A stretch of DNA of 64,000 bases, taken from the NCBI GenBank assembly GCA_964251965.1, contig CAXULQ010000005.1, positions 186,001 through 250,000 on the forward strand, given 5' to 3'. Positions 43,790 to 53,480 of the stretch are shown here, one piece after another. The notes under the pieces were generated by a model that made no database searches, was not told the DNA's origin, and saw only the letters and a program-made list of their open reading frames with translations. The stretch is from Mucilaginibacter_A sp964251965 (GTDB lineage Bacteria > Bacteroidota > Bacteroidia > Sphingobacteriales > Sphingobacteriaceae). The number at the start of each line of letters is the position of its first letter. The stretch's first letter is position 1. Position numbers and translations under genes: made by a program.

Positions 43790-44901
43790 TCAGTTAGAGC
43801 ATTGTACTGAAATAATTCAGAAGTGGTGATACCAAGTAGTTCAGCCGCTCTACCTAATGACATTTTACCCGAGTTAATTTTGTTGACGACTGGCTTTAAA
43901 AGATTTGATGACACTTTTGGAAAATAAATTTCTGGACGACCTGGCAATTGTAATTGCTCTGCCCGTTTTTCAGGCCCGCCAAATTCTTTTTTTAAACTTT
44001 CATATAACCCAACTGCTCCACCTCGTGGCAAAATTCCAAGATTTTCACAACGTAAAGCTGCAGCTTCGAAACTTACTCCATAAATTCTACTTAGATAGAG
44101 TAATTCGATTTCACCAAAGTAATCAGGTGTTAGCTTTAAGCTTCGTCTTAAAACTTGTAAAGTTTGAGCTACACCCTCCTGGGGTAACAATATTTCAGAA
44201 GCAAAAGCATGGGCAAAACTTTCTTCACCATTATTTTTTTGGTTGTAGTTGAAAGAATTTACGTCTAAGGTTGCGAAGTTATTTGAGTCACGGTGGTGCG
44301 CAATAATGTGTCCTAATTCATGAGCCAAAGTAAACATCATCCTTGGTTTAAAGCGGGGAGAAATAAGGATGAATGGAATCCCATTTATAACAGCGGACGC
44401 ACCATCAACTTGGTTACCTAATTCTACAGTTAGCAAAATACAATTTAGCTGGTTCGAAATGATTTCCGGCAAAGTCAGGATTGGAGATAGGAAGTCAGAG
44501 TTATAAAAACGCTGCCGAAAAATAGTTGAAAGCTTTAAAACTTCCTCATAAGTATTTTCCACGATAGGGAAACTATTAATAACACTCATGTTAGGCAACT
44601 GCCCTTCAAGTAAGGAAAGCGCGTTCGAGATTATATAAGAAACCCTATCTATGATACTAGAAGCTAAAGACTCCGGCTTCTTACGGAATAAGGCTTCAAC
44701 AGACTGATAAGTTTCACTATTCGAAATTAAAAAATCTAACGGAACCTTAAGAGCGTTGGCTATCAAGGTAAGGTCTCCAATACTAGGGTCAACGTTCTCC
44801 GAAAGGATAGATTGTAGTTTGAGTAAAGGTATAGTAGAGCGTTTAGATAGTTCTTCCGCTGGGATATTAAACTTTAATATATTGTTAACAACAGTTTGCA
44901 T
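43780..44901 (-). CDS. XRE/ImmA-IrrE family metallopeptidase regulator
   Basis: 373 residues. An N-terminal helix-turn-helix region (IPAEELSKRSTIPLLKLQSI, LTLIANALKVPLDFLI) is followed by a long helical linker and a zincin with FTLAHELGHIIAHHRD (HExxH, about residue 195), together with EESFAHAFASEILLP. Proteins with XRE plus IrrE-type peptidase regulate mobile elements or act as antitoxins. It sits between a modification-associated protein (3-bp gap) and the PIN gene (10-bp overlap), so the three form one operon. Confidence 0.88.
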   Translation of the reverse strand: MQTVVNNILKFNIPAEELSKRSTIPLLKLQSILSENVDPSIGDLTLIANALKVPLDFLISNSETYQSVEALFRKKPESLASSIIDRVSYIISNALSLLEGQLPNMSVINSFPIVENTYEEVLKLSTIFRQRFYNSDFLSPILTLPEIISNQLNCILLTVELGNQVDGASAVINGIPFILISPRFKPRMMFTLAHELGHIIAHHRDSNNFATLDVNSFNYNQKNNGEESFAHAFASEILLPQEGVAQTLQVLRRSLKLTPDYFGEIELLYLSRIYGVSFEAAALRCENLGILPRGGAVGLYESLKKEFGGPEKRAEQLQLPGRPEIYFPKVSSNLLKPVVNKINSGKMSLGRAAELLGITTSELFQYNALTEWT

Positions 44902-44904
44902 TAA

Positions 44905-45468
44905 CTAAATAGCCTTAATTTTTTTCATCCAGACAAGCAAGTTATCGATTTGCTGTTCATCTAACTTACTACAACGACCAATAATTTTATGCACCTTGTC
45001 TTCCTGTTTGCCAAATATATTGTTTAAGATATCTATAGTCTCGTTTTTAGCAACTTTTATTTGTTCTGTCGTTTCAAAGAAAATCGGGTCTTTTCCTATT
45101 AAATAATTTTCTATTCGACGCTCATGGTTGGTGTGATAGTCAAAGTCCAGGTGTTCTCCTGAGCTGTCAACAATTATGTTTCCATGAAAAGTCCCATCTT
45201 CATCTTTCTGCATACGGTTTTCGGGAAAACGATTATAGGCCGCCAAAGCATTTATTTTATCATCAACAGCAAACGCACCGACTATGTGCGGCTTAATATT
45301 AGCAACACGTCCACTTATTGCAAAAATATAATCCCCTCTTTCTACTCTGCGCCTAATATCCGGCCTGCAAGCGCCCATAGTTGGAACATCTTTGTAAATA
45401 GGATCAGTCATCTCCCAGCCGGTACTTGGATCGGCTCCTTCATACATACGATAGATATATCCTTTCAT
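44905..45468 (-). CDS. Putative nucleotide-modification-associated domain (Nmad2-like) protein
   Basis: 187 residues. The N-terminal segment GYIYRMYEGADPSTGWEMTD, MGACRPDIRRRVERGDYIFA and ISGRVANIKPHIVGAFAVDD resemble the Nmad2/ASCH-like domain linked to modified-nucleotide recognition in mobile elements. The rest is helical. If correct it would read or handle modified bases. It is the first gene of the PIN operon. The family call is tentative. Confidence 0.55.
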   Translation of the reverse strand: MKGYIYRMYEGADPSTGWEMTDPIYKDVPTMGACRPDIRRRVERGDYIFAISGRVANIKPHIVGAFAVDDKINALAAYNRFPENRMQKDEDGTFHGNIIVDSSGEHLDFDYHTNHERRIENYLIGKDPIFFETTEQIKVAKNETIDILNNIFGKQEDKVHKIIGRCSKLDEQQIDNLLVWMKKIKAI

Positions 45469-45727
45469 TAATTTAGAAATTTCATTTACAGACAGTTATA
45501 CACTCAAAAATACTAAAAAATTTAGGACTAATAAACATTTCGAGAGTTTTATTTTTTGTGTAGAGACTTTGAGTACCTACTTTAAAAAATATGCAAAGAA
45601 TATCAGAAATTGGAGTAGACAAAATGCCTTTTGGTTATAGCTGACCAAAATTCGACTTCCAAGTACAATCATGACTTCGGTAGTTATTAAACAAATTGCT
45701 ACTTTTAAATAATTTTAAGCCATAGCA

Positions 45728-46111
45728 ATGGAAGAAGAAAAAGACCCCGCACCCGAATATTTAAAAGGCTTTAATACTGGTTATATGCTTAGCAAAAAAG
45801 AACCAGAACTATTAAGCAGCATCCTTGCAACGGAAAACAATTGGAGTTCATATGTGGAAGGTATTCGTGCCGGGCAAAAGGAATATCTCAAAGAATTTGC
45901 TTTAAACAAACTGCAATCCAAAACGGATTACCAAAAGCCAGATTCACAAAAAGCGTTCAACCTTTCTTACACGCTTGCAAAATACGATCTAAAGCTTTCG
46001 GATCAGTTAGCCACTGTTAGCGGCAATAGTCCAACGCTTGAAAGTTTCCAGGATGGACGGAAACAGCTATTAGCAGAGCAAGGGACTGGCAGAAATGCCT
46101 TCATTCCTTAA
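45728..46111 (+). CDS. Mobile-element hypothetical protein with possible +1 frame tail
   Basis: 127 residues, helical, with two imperfect repeats (FNTGYMLSKKEPELLSSILA and FNLSYTLAKYDLKLSDQLA), so an internal duplication. A second frame, ATG 46095 to stop 46184, overlaps its end and encodes MPSFLKNDPFAKQDKLPGQD, ending KDIEPEL. That tail looks like the natural C-terminus of such proteins, so a frameshift near 46090 is likely. Function unknown; it heads the mobilisable element. Confidence 0.5.
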   Translation: MEEEKDPAPEYLKGFNTGYMLSKKEPELLSSILATENNWSSYVEGIRAGQKEYLKEFALNKLQSKTDYQKPDSQKAFNLSYTLAKYDLKLSDQLATVSGNSPTLESFQDGRKQLLAEQGTGRNAFIP

Positions 46112-46199
46112 AAATGACCCCTTCGCGAAACAGGACAAGCTTCCTGGCCAGGACAAAGACAAGGACATAGAACCGGAACTGTAAACGCGTTTTTTTCCT

Positions 46200-46859
46200 T
46201 TATTCTTTATCTAAGTCTGGTTTTTCTCTCTCTTTGGCATCAATTAAGCTTTCATAAGTTATTTCCGCTTTTTCTTTGGACTGGGTTAAACTTTCTTCTG
46301 TTATTTCTTTTTTTTCGGGATAGCGAAGCTGCTTGAGAAAGCGGTCGCCGATTTTTTCAACATCATACTTAGGTGCATGGATTTTACTTTCATGTTCCTT
46401 TAAAGGGGGTGGCAAGGTTCCATACTGGGTGTAGTGCACCGAAGCCATGTAATCAAAGGATTTGGCAAACGGCTTTTCCTGTTGCTGGCTGGTTTTCAGA
46501 TCCCGCCTGTCCACGTTCTTGTATGGGTTTTCCTCTAACTGATAAGCAACAATTTCCCTCACTTTGGCGGCCTGTTCAGGGGTGGCGAATTTCAGCCTGT
46601 TGTCTATGCTGGACTTATATTCTTTTATGACCTGCTGCTTGTCCCTTTCCAATTCTTCGCGCCTGGAAAGCTGTTTGCCGCGGTCGTTGGTTTTATAATC
46701 GCCGGGCGGTTTAAAGTTTAGCCGATGGTTGCGGTCTTGGGGCAGGTTAGCGACGCGCTGGTCAATCTCCTGTAGCTTGCCTTGTGTCACCCGTAATGAA
46801 TCTTCCAAATAGCTATACTCCGGCGGGAACACCGTTCTTGGCTTTTCTTTTTCGTCCAT
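46200..46859 (-). CDS. Hypothetical charged coiled-coil protein
   Basis: 219 residues, start set at the ATG 46859. Highly charged, with coiled-coil stretches (LRVTQGKLQEIDQRVANLPQ; LSRREELERDKQQVIKEY) and a lysine/glutamate-rich tail. Such proteins accompany relaxase genes in Bacteroidota elements, but no family is recognised. It points away from the mobilisation operon. Confidence 0.5.
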   Translation of the reverse strand: MDEKEKPRTVFPPEYSYLEDSLRVTQGKLQEIDQRVANLPQDRNHRLNFKPPGDYKTNDRGKQLSRREELERDKQQVIKEYKSSIDNRLKFATPEQAAKVREIVAYQLEENPYKNVDRRDLKTSQQQEKPFAKSFDYMASVHYTQYGTLPPPLKEHESKIHAPKYDVEKIGDRFLKQLRYPEKKEITEESLTQSKEKAEITYESLIDAKEREKPDLDKE

Positions 46860-46944
46860 CACCTAAAATTTTATTGCTTTAATAATTGGTTATGCTAATA
46901 TAAATAATTGTCGTTAACTGTGTTATTACCGATCGGAATATTTC

Positions 46945-47619
46945 ATGTGGACGAAAGAAGATGACCGCCGTGTTATCGACGATGTATTCGGCGGGGATGT
47001 GCAACAATACGCAGCGGAACTGCACGAAGGCAGAAGAAAAACCCTGAAATGGGATGACATCCTTGCAGCCTCTACGATCCTGCCGGAACTGGAACTAACG
47101 GCGCAGGAATTGATCAAGGAACTGCTGGGCTACTTACCGCCCGTTACGCTGACCTTGCAACAGGAACCCTTCATCCGCGCCTTGCTACATCATTACCGAA
47201 GCGGCGGCCTTTCCTTTGATGAACTGGTTGTCCAGGCCGAACAACACATTAAGTCGATCCGCAATGCTGAACTGTCCGATAATAGTTGCCTGACTTATGA
47301 ACGGGAACTGTACCGGAAGTATTTCGATTACCTGCCCGAACTTGCCTCAAAAGTCAAAGATCGACTGACCGGATTTTTAGGTTATGAACCGGCACTGGAA
47401 CATTCCCTGGTTGCCGAAATACACCTTCGCGATGCCTTGTTGCACGACAAATTTTTCTTTCCAGAAACATTAACAAGAACGGATATCCAGGCCATCACAC
47501 TGATCAAATACCGCGAAGTAATGCTTGCAAACGGTAAGGAGGCCGCGGATGCCTCGCCGCTGATAGCAATGGATTTAATTGCAGGGCAACGCCTAACGAA
47601 GCAAAACAGCAACACCTGA
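46945..47619 (+). CDS. Hypothetical mobile-element protein (224 aa)
   Basis: 224-residue helical protein (MWTKEDDRRVIDDVFGGDVQ; LLHHYRSGGLSFDELVVQAE). No catalytic motif or family recognised. It lies 111 bp upstream of the coupling-protein gene and may belong to the mobilisation operon. Confidence 0.5.
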   Translation: MWTKEDDRRVIDDVFGGDVQQYAAELHEGRRKTLKWDDILAASTILPELELTAQELIKELLGYLPPVTLTLQQEPFIRALLHHYRSGGLSFDELVVQAEQHIKSIRNAELSDNSCLTYERELYRKYFDYLPELASKVKDRLTGFLGYEPALEHSLVAEIHLRDALLHDKFFFPETLTRTDIQAITLIKYREVMLANGKEAADASPLIAMDLIAGQRLTKQNSNT

Positions 47620-47730
47620 AAAATGTGGAAAATTTAAATAAAAATATTTTCTTCTTGGTATAAATATTTTCAAATAAAAATATATTTTTGGTTTACCTAA
47701 CGCTACCTAAACCAAATCAACAGTAATTAA

Positions 47731-49254
47731 ATGGCCGTCTTTGACCTGGATACGCCGCTTATTGAGTTTGTTTCCGAAGGGCAAAAGTCCTGGTGGACGA
47801 TGCGACACGCTTTTGAAGGCGTGCAAATTTTTGGCGGAATCGGGTCGGGTAAAACCTCCGGTTCTGGCCGAATGCTGGCCCTTAAATATCTTGCGGGTGG
47901 TTTTGGCGGGTTGGTACTGACTGTTAAACCCGACGAAAAAGCAGCCTGGACGGAATATTGCCGTCTGGCCGGTCGCAGCCAGGACTTGCTTGTAATTGAA
48001 CCGGGCGGAAAATACAGTTTCAATTTTCTGGAATACGAAGCCACGAAATCAGAATCGGGCGAAGCCATCACCGAAAACATCGTTGAGGTTCTAAAAACAG
48101 TCATTCAGGCCGGGGAAGAAAAAGACAGTGGTCAAAGTGATGACGCTTTCTGGCAATCCGCTTTGGATATGCTGATTTTCCATGTAATTGATCTTTGCCG
48201 GATGGCATACGGCTCCCTGTCCGTAGAAAAGATGTATGATATTGTGCAGTCTTTGCCAAAAGCGGAAGAAACGGCAAAGCCACCAAATGACAAAGAAGCG
48301 GCGGAACCGGAAGTAAAGGCATTTGAACGAGCCTACAAACTCGCCCATGCAAAGCTAACTGAACAAGTCAAAAACTGGCAACAGCATTTGTCGGGCGCGG
48401 AACTGGAAGCTTTGGGCAAAGAACTGGATTTCAATGAAGCAGTAACGGATGCGCTACCAGATGCCCGGCTGTTCAAATACTTCCACGAATTTTTCTTTGA
48501 AAGCTTTAAGAACCTGAGCCAGAAAACACGGTCGATCATTGAGTTTATCTTTTCCGGCTTTATGTTCCGGCTGCTTCGCGAACCGGTGTATTCCCTGTTC
48601 TGCAAAAACCAATCGAACATCACACCGGAAGATAGTTTAAAGGGTAAAATAATCCTGATTAATTTGCCCGTGAAGAAATACCACAAGGTAGGCCGGGATT
48701 GCCAAATCCTGTTTAAATATATCTGGCAACGGGCAATGGAAAAAAGGCAGGTTAATTCTCAATCTACGCCGGTGTTTCTTTGGGCCGACGAAGCGCAAAA
48801 TTTCCTGCATGAGCATGATAGCGATTACCAAGCCACCGCGCGCAGCAGCCGGATTTCGACGGTGTACATCACGCAGAACCTGCCGAACTACTATGCAGCG
48901 ATGGGCGGGGCAAAAGCGGATTATCGGGTCAAAAGCTTTTTAGGCACACTTGGCACGAAGATATTCCATGCGAATGCGGATATCGAAACCAATAAGTACG
49001 CTTCGGAACTGATCGGCGATGCGCTTTTCTACGATCCGTCAAGGTCGGTTACGGTAGCAGAAAAGTTTTCGCAAAGTGATAGCGTTTCACTGAAAATAGA
49101 CCGGCAAGTAAGGCCGGAAGAATTTGTAGGGTTAAAGACCGGTGGGGCAAGGAACGGTTACAAGGTGGACGGTTACTTTCATAAGCAGGGCGATATGTTG
49201 TTTGACAATAAAAGCTTTAAGCGGATGCGTTTCGATCAGAATTTTTTACCCTAA
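47731..49254 (+). CDS. Type IV coupling protein-like ATPase (VirD4/TraG family)
   Basis: 507 residues without its own membrane helices. Walker A GGIGSGKTSGSGRML (about 35-49) and GGLVLTVKPDEKAAW are followed by the C-terminal VirD4-type segments PVFLWADEAQNFLHEHD (Walker B), RSSRISTVYITQNLPNYYA and SFLGTLGTKIFHAN. It would pump the relaxase-DNA complex to a secretion channel. The following gene (255 residues, several membrane helices) may supply its membrane anchor. No type IV secretion genes are in the window, so transfer would need a helper. Confidence 0.85.
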   Translation: MAVFDLDTPLIEFVSEGQKSWWTMRHAFEGVQIFGGIGSGKTSGSGRMLALKYLAGGFGGLVLTVKPDEKAAWTEYCRLAGRSQDLLVIEPGGKYSFNFLEYEATKSESGEAITENIVEVLKTVIQAGEEKDSGQSDDAFWQSALDMLIFHVIDLCRMAYGSLSVEKMYDIVQSLPKAEETAKPPNDKEAAEPEVKAFERAYKLAHAKLTEQVKNWQQHLSGAELEALGKELDFNEAVTDALPDARLFKYFHEFFFESFKNLSQKTRSIIEFIFSGFMFRLLREPVYSLFCKNQSNITPEDSLKGKIILINLPVKKYHKVGRDCQILFKYIWQRAMEKRQVNSQSTPVFLWADEAQNFLHEHDSDYQATARSSRISTVYITQNLPNYYAAMGGAKADYRVKSFLGTLGTKIFHANADIETNKYASELIGDALFYDPSRSVTVAEKFSQSDSVSLKIDRQVRPEEFVGLKTGGARNGYKVDGYFHKQGDMLFDNKSFKRMRFDQNFLP

Positions 49255-49285
49255 ACCATAAGTTTTAACCCTTAAATCTATCTTC

Positions 49286-50053
49286 ATGAAAACCAAAAAC
49301 CTGTACTACGCCACCGTTTTTAAAAGGACGAACACCATCAAAATGATGATCCTGAGTTTCTTTCTGGCTATTGCTTCCTGGCCGCGGCTGTTCTTGGAAG
49401 TGTTCCTTCGGAAAAACTTTGGTGAACGTTATTTTTCTTTTTCGACGGCAATAATCATCACTTGGATATTTGCTTTACTGCCTTATGCCTGGGAATATTC
49501 GCACAGTTTCGGCTTTGTTGATAAGGGCAAATTAGTCCTTACCTACGCGACCTGGTACTTGTACCTTGCGGCCTTCGTTTATTTTTCCTGGCTGCGGTGG
49601 ATGGAAGTAAAAAGAGAACCGGGTGTTTTTGATTTTGCCAGGTTCAGCCTCTCGACTGGCAACATTAATCCATCTTTCTATAAGATGGCTGAAAGTATGG
49701 GCCTTAAACCTACGTCAAGAAATATTTCCACGTTGCTCGAACCGCTGGTATGTTTCGTCATTGGTGCTCTGTTGTTTCTAATCGGCCAGAGCGTGGGAAC
49801 ATTAATAATTGTTTGCAGTATCTGCTATTCCCTCAGCTATGCCGGGGCGTATCACCTCGGCGACCAGTTTGTTATGGATACGATTGATGAAATGATCTGT
49901 AATGAAGAATTGGTGGATTCGTTCGTCAACAACGAACAGCCAAGTGAAACACGCGGGTTTGAGGCATACGGCAAAAGACCGACAAATGCAGATTTCCGCA
50001 GAAAAGTGGTAGATAATTTCAGGCAGGAAGATGATTTTGCAGAGGCTCTTTAA
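49286..50053 (+). CDS. Multi-pass membrane protein, coupling-protein partner
   Basis: 255 residues with four or five membrane helices (MMILSFFLAIASWPRLFLEV, TAIIITWIFALLPYAW, LVLTYATWYLYLAAFVYFSW, PLVCFVIGALLFLIGQSVG) and a hydrophilic C-tail. It is 31 bp downstream of the membrane-less coupling ATPase, so a split coupling protein (anchor plus motor) is plausible. No family is recognised. Confidence 0.6.
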   Translation: MKTKNLYYATVFKRTNTIKMMILSFFLAIASWPRLFLEVFLRKNFGERYFSFSTAIIITWIFALLPYAWEYSHSFGFVDKGKLVLTYATWYLYLAAFVYFSWLRWMEVKREPGVFDFARFSLSTGNINPSFYKMAESMGLKPTSRNISTLLEPLVCFVIGALLFLIGQSVGTLIIVCSICYSLSYAGAYHLGDQFVMDTIDEMICNEELVDSFVNNEQPSETRGFEAYGKRPTNADFRRKVVDNFRQEDDFAEAL

Positions 50054-50244
50054 CCTCTTAAGCTGTGCTTAGGGAAGATGTCTGATGCTCTTTCTCTTAA
50101 TGGGGGTTAACGGGTTTGTGCGCAGTGCGGGGCTATGCTTGCCCATGCAAATTAAAGCAGTGTCCAACTTTAATGTAGCCAGTTCCTGTTTACCCGTCCC
50201 ACAAAGATAGTCGTGATTTCTAAAACCTGTAGTAATTTCTTTTT

Positions 50245-50721
50245 ATGCAGTTTGTAAACAATGGTGCCCATTATCTCAACCCTCGCTTTTCCTCCGAACT
50301 TGGTTTTTTGAATAAGCCGGTTTTTGAGATGCAGCAAAAGATCCATGCGATCAATAAATCGATGGGGACTGGTGAGGGCTATACGGATAAACAAAACCTC
50401 GAACTGTACTGGGAAAAGATAAAAGCTGTCTCGGACTTCAAGAAAGAAATGAACAAGGAAGTTAGAAAGAACTGCCCCGAACTGGAACTGCAAGCCAATT
50501 ATGCTTTGGACGTACAACTGACCGATCAGGTTTGTAACGAAGTCGGCATGTGGTGCGAAAAGCAAACGCCGAAAGATAAAGCTGAGGCGGAACTAAAAGC
50601 TTCGGCAGCCATGCACGATACCCGGATCAATTGGTATCGGGAAATGTTTGGCAAGGCAAACACAAGTCTGGACAAAGCAGTAGAAAAAAATAACCCGGAA
50701 ATCGATTTGGACAAAGATTAA
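50245..50721 (+). CDS. Hypothetical protein upstream of relaxase
   Basis: 158 residues, helical, start at ATG 50245. It has no motif, but ends 11 bp before the relaxase gene on the same strand and may be an accessory relaxosome protein. The 190-bp gap ahead of it holds nothing clear. Confidence 0.5.
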   Translation: MQFVNNGAHYLNPRFSSELGFLNKPVFEMQQKIHAINKSMGTGEGYTDKQNLELYWEKIKAVSDFKKEMNKEVRKNCPELELQANYALDVQLTDQVCNEVGMWCEKQTPKDKAEAELKASAAMHDTRINWYREMFGKANTSLDKAVEKNNPEIDLDKD

Positions 50722-50732
50722 TAAGGCGGCTT

Positions 50733-53480
50733 ATGATAAGGATGATCCAAAGCACTTCTGCTGGCCATGCTAAAGCCTATTTTACCGCTTCCCTGCAAAA
50801 GTCCGATTATTACATGGACGACCAGGAATTGCAGGGGCGGTACATGGGTAACCTGGCTAACCGGCTGGGGCTGGATGTTATGGCGGATAAAGAAACCTTT
50901 TTCGCGCTGTGCGAAAACGTCCATCCTTATACCGGCGAACAATTAACGCCGCGTACCCGGAAAGACCGCACCACGGGCTATGACATAAATTTTCATTCGC
51001 CCAAGTCTGTTTCCATCCTTCATGCCCTTTCCGGTGATAACCATATCCTGGATGCCTTTCAGGCAAGTGTTACCGAAACTATGCGGGATATTGAAGCGGA
51101 TAGCAAAACACGGGTGCGCAAAGGCGGGGCTTATGATGACCGGGTAACGGGGGAACTGGTTTGGGCTGACTTTACTCACCAGACCGCAAGGCCGGTGGAT
51201 GGTTCTGCGCCTGATCCGCACCTGCACAGCCATTGTTTTGTTTTCAATGCCACTTGGGACGAAACCGAACAGAAGGTCAAAGCGGGGCAGTTCCGCGACA
51301 TCAAGCGCGATATGCCGTATTACCAGCAACGCTTCCACAAAATACTTTCGGATAAACTCATTGATCTGGGCTACGACATCAGGCGCACGGATCAATCTTT
51401 TGAGATTGCCGGTGTCCCTAAAGGCGTTATCGGTTTGTTCAGCAAGCGCAGCAATGAGATCGGGCAATTTGCCAGAGAAAAAGGCATTACCAATGCCAAA
51501 GAATTGGACGGCCTGGGCGCCCGGACACGCGGCAAAAAGCAAAAGGGGCTAAGCATGGCTGAACTGAAAGCAGAATGGCAGCAACAGATCAGGGAACAGG
51601 CGGTTTACGAGATTGGGGAACAGGAACAGCTTATCCGCTTTGCGCCAAAGCAGGAATTGGAACTGGTGGTAGCGCATGACTGTTTGAACCATGCATTAGA
51701 CCATGCTTTTGAACGGGCTTCGGTGATGGATGGCAGAAGGATATTGGCAACGGCTTACCGGCAAAGTATTGGTGTCCGTTCTGTTACCCTTAATGAGATT
51801 ACAACAGGGTTTGAGCAGGACAAACAAATTATCCACGTCAAGGAAAAACAACGTACCCTATGCACCACGCGCGAAGTGCTGAAAGAAGAACAACGCATGG
51901 TAAAGCTTGCCAGGGCTGGGCAAGGCAGGTTCATGCCACTCTACAGCAAGGCACCGGAATATAAGGAAGTATCTGGCGGGCAAGCTGCTGCCGTTACCCA
52001 TGTACTGACCACCAGCCATCAGGTGTCAATCGTGCGCGGCGGTGCGGGGACGGGCAAAACAACGCTGATGCGCGAGGCCATCCCGTTAATGGAAAAAGCC
52101 GGGAAGAAAGTAACGGTCGTTGCGCCAACCGCCGAAGCCTCGCGCGGCGTGTTGGTACAGGAAGGGTTTAGTTATGCCGAAACGGTTGCAAAGCTTCTAA
52201 AGGACAAAAACTTCCAGGACGGGCTGCAAGGTGGGGTGTTGTGGGTGGATGAAGCTGGACTGCTCGGCACTAAAGATATGACCGCCCTGCTTGATCTGGC
52301 TGGCAGGAAACAAGCTCGGCTAATCCTGGGCGGTGATACCAGGCAACATGCCAGTGTTGTAAGAGGCGATGCGCTCCGTATTTTGAATACCGTGGCGGGG
52401 ATCGATGCGGCGGAAGTGAGTTTAATCCGCCGGCAGCGGAACGTCGATTACCGCCAGGCGGTGGAGGAACTTTCAAAAGGCAATATCAAAAAGGGATTTG
52501 AGAAGCTGGATAGTATGGGCGTCATCAAGGACGTTAAAACCACGAAGCCAAACGAAGCTTTGGTAAGCGATTATATTGCCACCGTGAAAAAAGGTAAAAC
52601 GGCCCTGATCGTGTCCCCAACCCATAAGCAAAGCGAAGCGGTAACCGAAGAAGTGCGCGAAAAATTAAAGGCGGCAAAGCTGCTCGGTAAACGGGAACTC
52701 ATGGCCATCAAATTAAGCAATAAGAACCTGACCAAAGCGCAGAAATCGGACTGGCGTAATTTTGAGAAAGGGCAAATTGTGCAATTTAGCCAGAACGTGC
52801 CGAAGATCAAACGCGGTAGTATCTGGTCGGTTGATACGGTAACAGATAAAGCCGTTACCATTAAAAATGCGCAAGGCGAAGAAAGCGAATTGCCTTTGAA
52901 TAAGGCGGCGGCCTTTGATATTTTTCACCAATCGGAATTAGCTTTATCCAAAGGCGATAAGGTGAGGATTACACGTAATGGTTTCGATACGCAAGAGAAG
53001 CGACTGAACAACGGCAAGGCGTTGGAAGTGTTATCCGTAAACAAATCGGGTAAAATTGTTTTGAAGAATACGGCCAGCAAAGCAACTTTTCTCCTGGATA
53101 AAGATTTCGGGCATATTGCCCACGCCTATTGCACCACGTCCCACTCCTCCCAAGGGAAAACCGTTGACGAGGTGTTCATTTCGCAACCCGCCTCTACGTT
53201 TTCGGCAACCGATGCCAAGCAATTTTATGTTTCGGTTTCACGGGGACGGGATGCGGTGCACATTTACACCGATGACAAAGAAGCTTTGCTTGAAAACGCT
53301 TCTGCGGTTGGTGATCGCAGGTCGGCAATTGAATTGGTAGAAAAACAGAACAACCACAGTGAAATGGTGCAGCAGTTAGAGCGGAACAAATACGCAGAAC
53401 AATACGAATACAAACAACCAAAGGAAAATATCAATTTAAAACCGATTCAAAAGGACAAAGACTATGACCTTGAATTTTAA
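50733..53480 (+). CDS. MobF-type relaxase/helicase (TrwC/TraI-like)
   Basis: 915 residues. The relaxase domain shows a tyrosine pair at residues 26-27 (KSDYYMDDQEL) and the HUH metal-binding motif DPHLHSHCF (about 161-169). The helicase part has Walker A VRGGAGTGKTTLMREA, the motif WVDEAGLLGTKDM, and the late motif AYCTTSHSSQGKTVDEV. It nicks the transfer origin, stays on the 5' end and unwinds the strand. MobF relaxases are less usual in Bacteroidota than MobP/V. The gene has higher G+C than the cargo downstream. The next gene overlaps its end by 17 bp. Confidence 0.92.
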   Translation: MIRMIQSTSAGHAKAYFTASLQKSDYYMDDQELQGRYMGNLANRLGLDVMADKETFFALCENVHPYTGEQLTPRTRKDRTTGYDINFHSPKSVSILHALSGDNHILDAFQASVTETMRDIEADSKTRVRKGGAYDDRVTGELVWADFTHQTARPVDGSAPDPHLHSHCFVFNATWDETEQKVKAGQFRDIKRDMPYYQQRFHKILSDKLIDLGYDIRRTDQSFEIAGVPKGVIGLFSKRSNEIGQFAREKGITNAKELDGLGARTRGKKQKGLSMAELKAEWQQQIREQAVYEIGEQEQLIRFAPKQELELVVAHDCLNHALDHAFERASVMDGRRILATAYRQSIGVRSVTLNEITTGFEQDKQIIHVKEKQRTLCTTREVLKEEQRMVKLARAGQGRFMPLYSKAPEYKEVSGGQAAAVTHVLTTSHQVSIVRGGAGTGKTTLMREAIPLMEKAGKKVTVVAPTAEASRGVLVQEGFSYAETVAKLLKDKNFQDGLQGGVLWVDEAGLLGTKDMTALLDLAGRKQARLILGGDTRQHASVVRGDALRILNTVAGIDAAEVSLIRRQRNVDYRQAVEELSKGNIKKGFEKLDSMGVIKDVKTTKPNEALVSDYIATVKKGKTALIVSPTHKQSEAVTEEVREKLKAAKLLGKRELMAIKLSNKNLTKAQKSDWRNFEKGQIVQFSQNVPKIKRGSIWSVDTVTDKAVTIKNAQGEESELPLNKAAAFDIFHQSELALSKGDKVRITRNGFDTQEKRLNNGKALEVLSVNKSGKIVLKNTASKATFLLDKDFGHIAHAYCTTSHSSQGKTVDEVFISQPASTFSATDAKQFYVSVSRGRDAVHIYTDDKEALLENASAVGDRRSAIELVEKQNNHSEMVQQLERNKYAEQYEYKQPKENINLKPIQKDKDYDLEF

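Noticed and set aside
50943..51542. A 199-codon minus-strand ORF opposite the relaxase
   Set aside because: The HUH motif and helicase motifs of the other strand explain the open frame.
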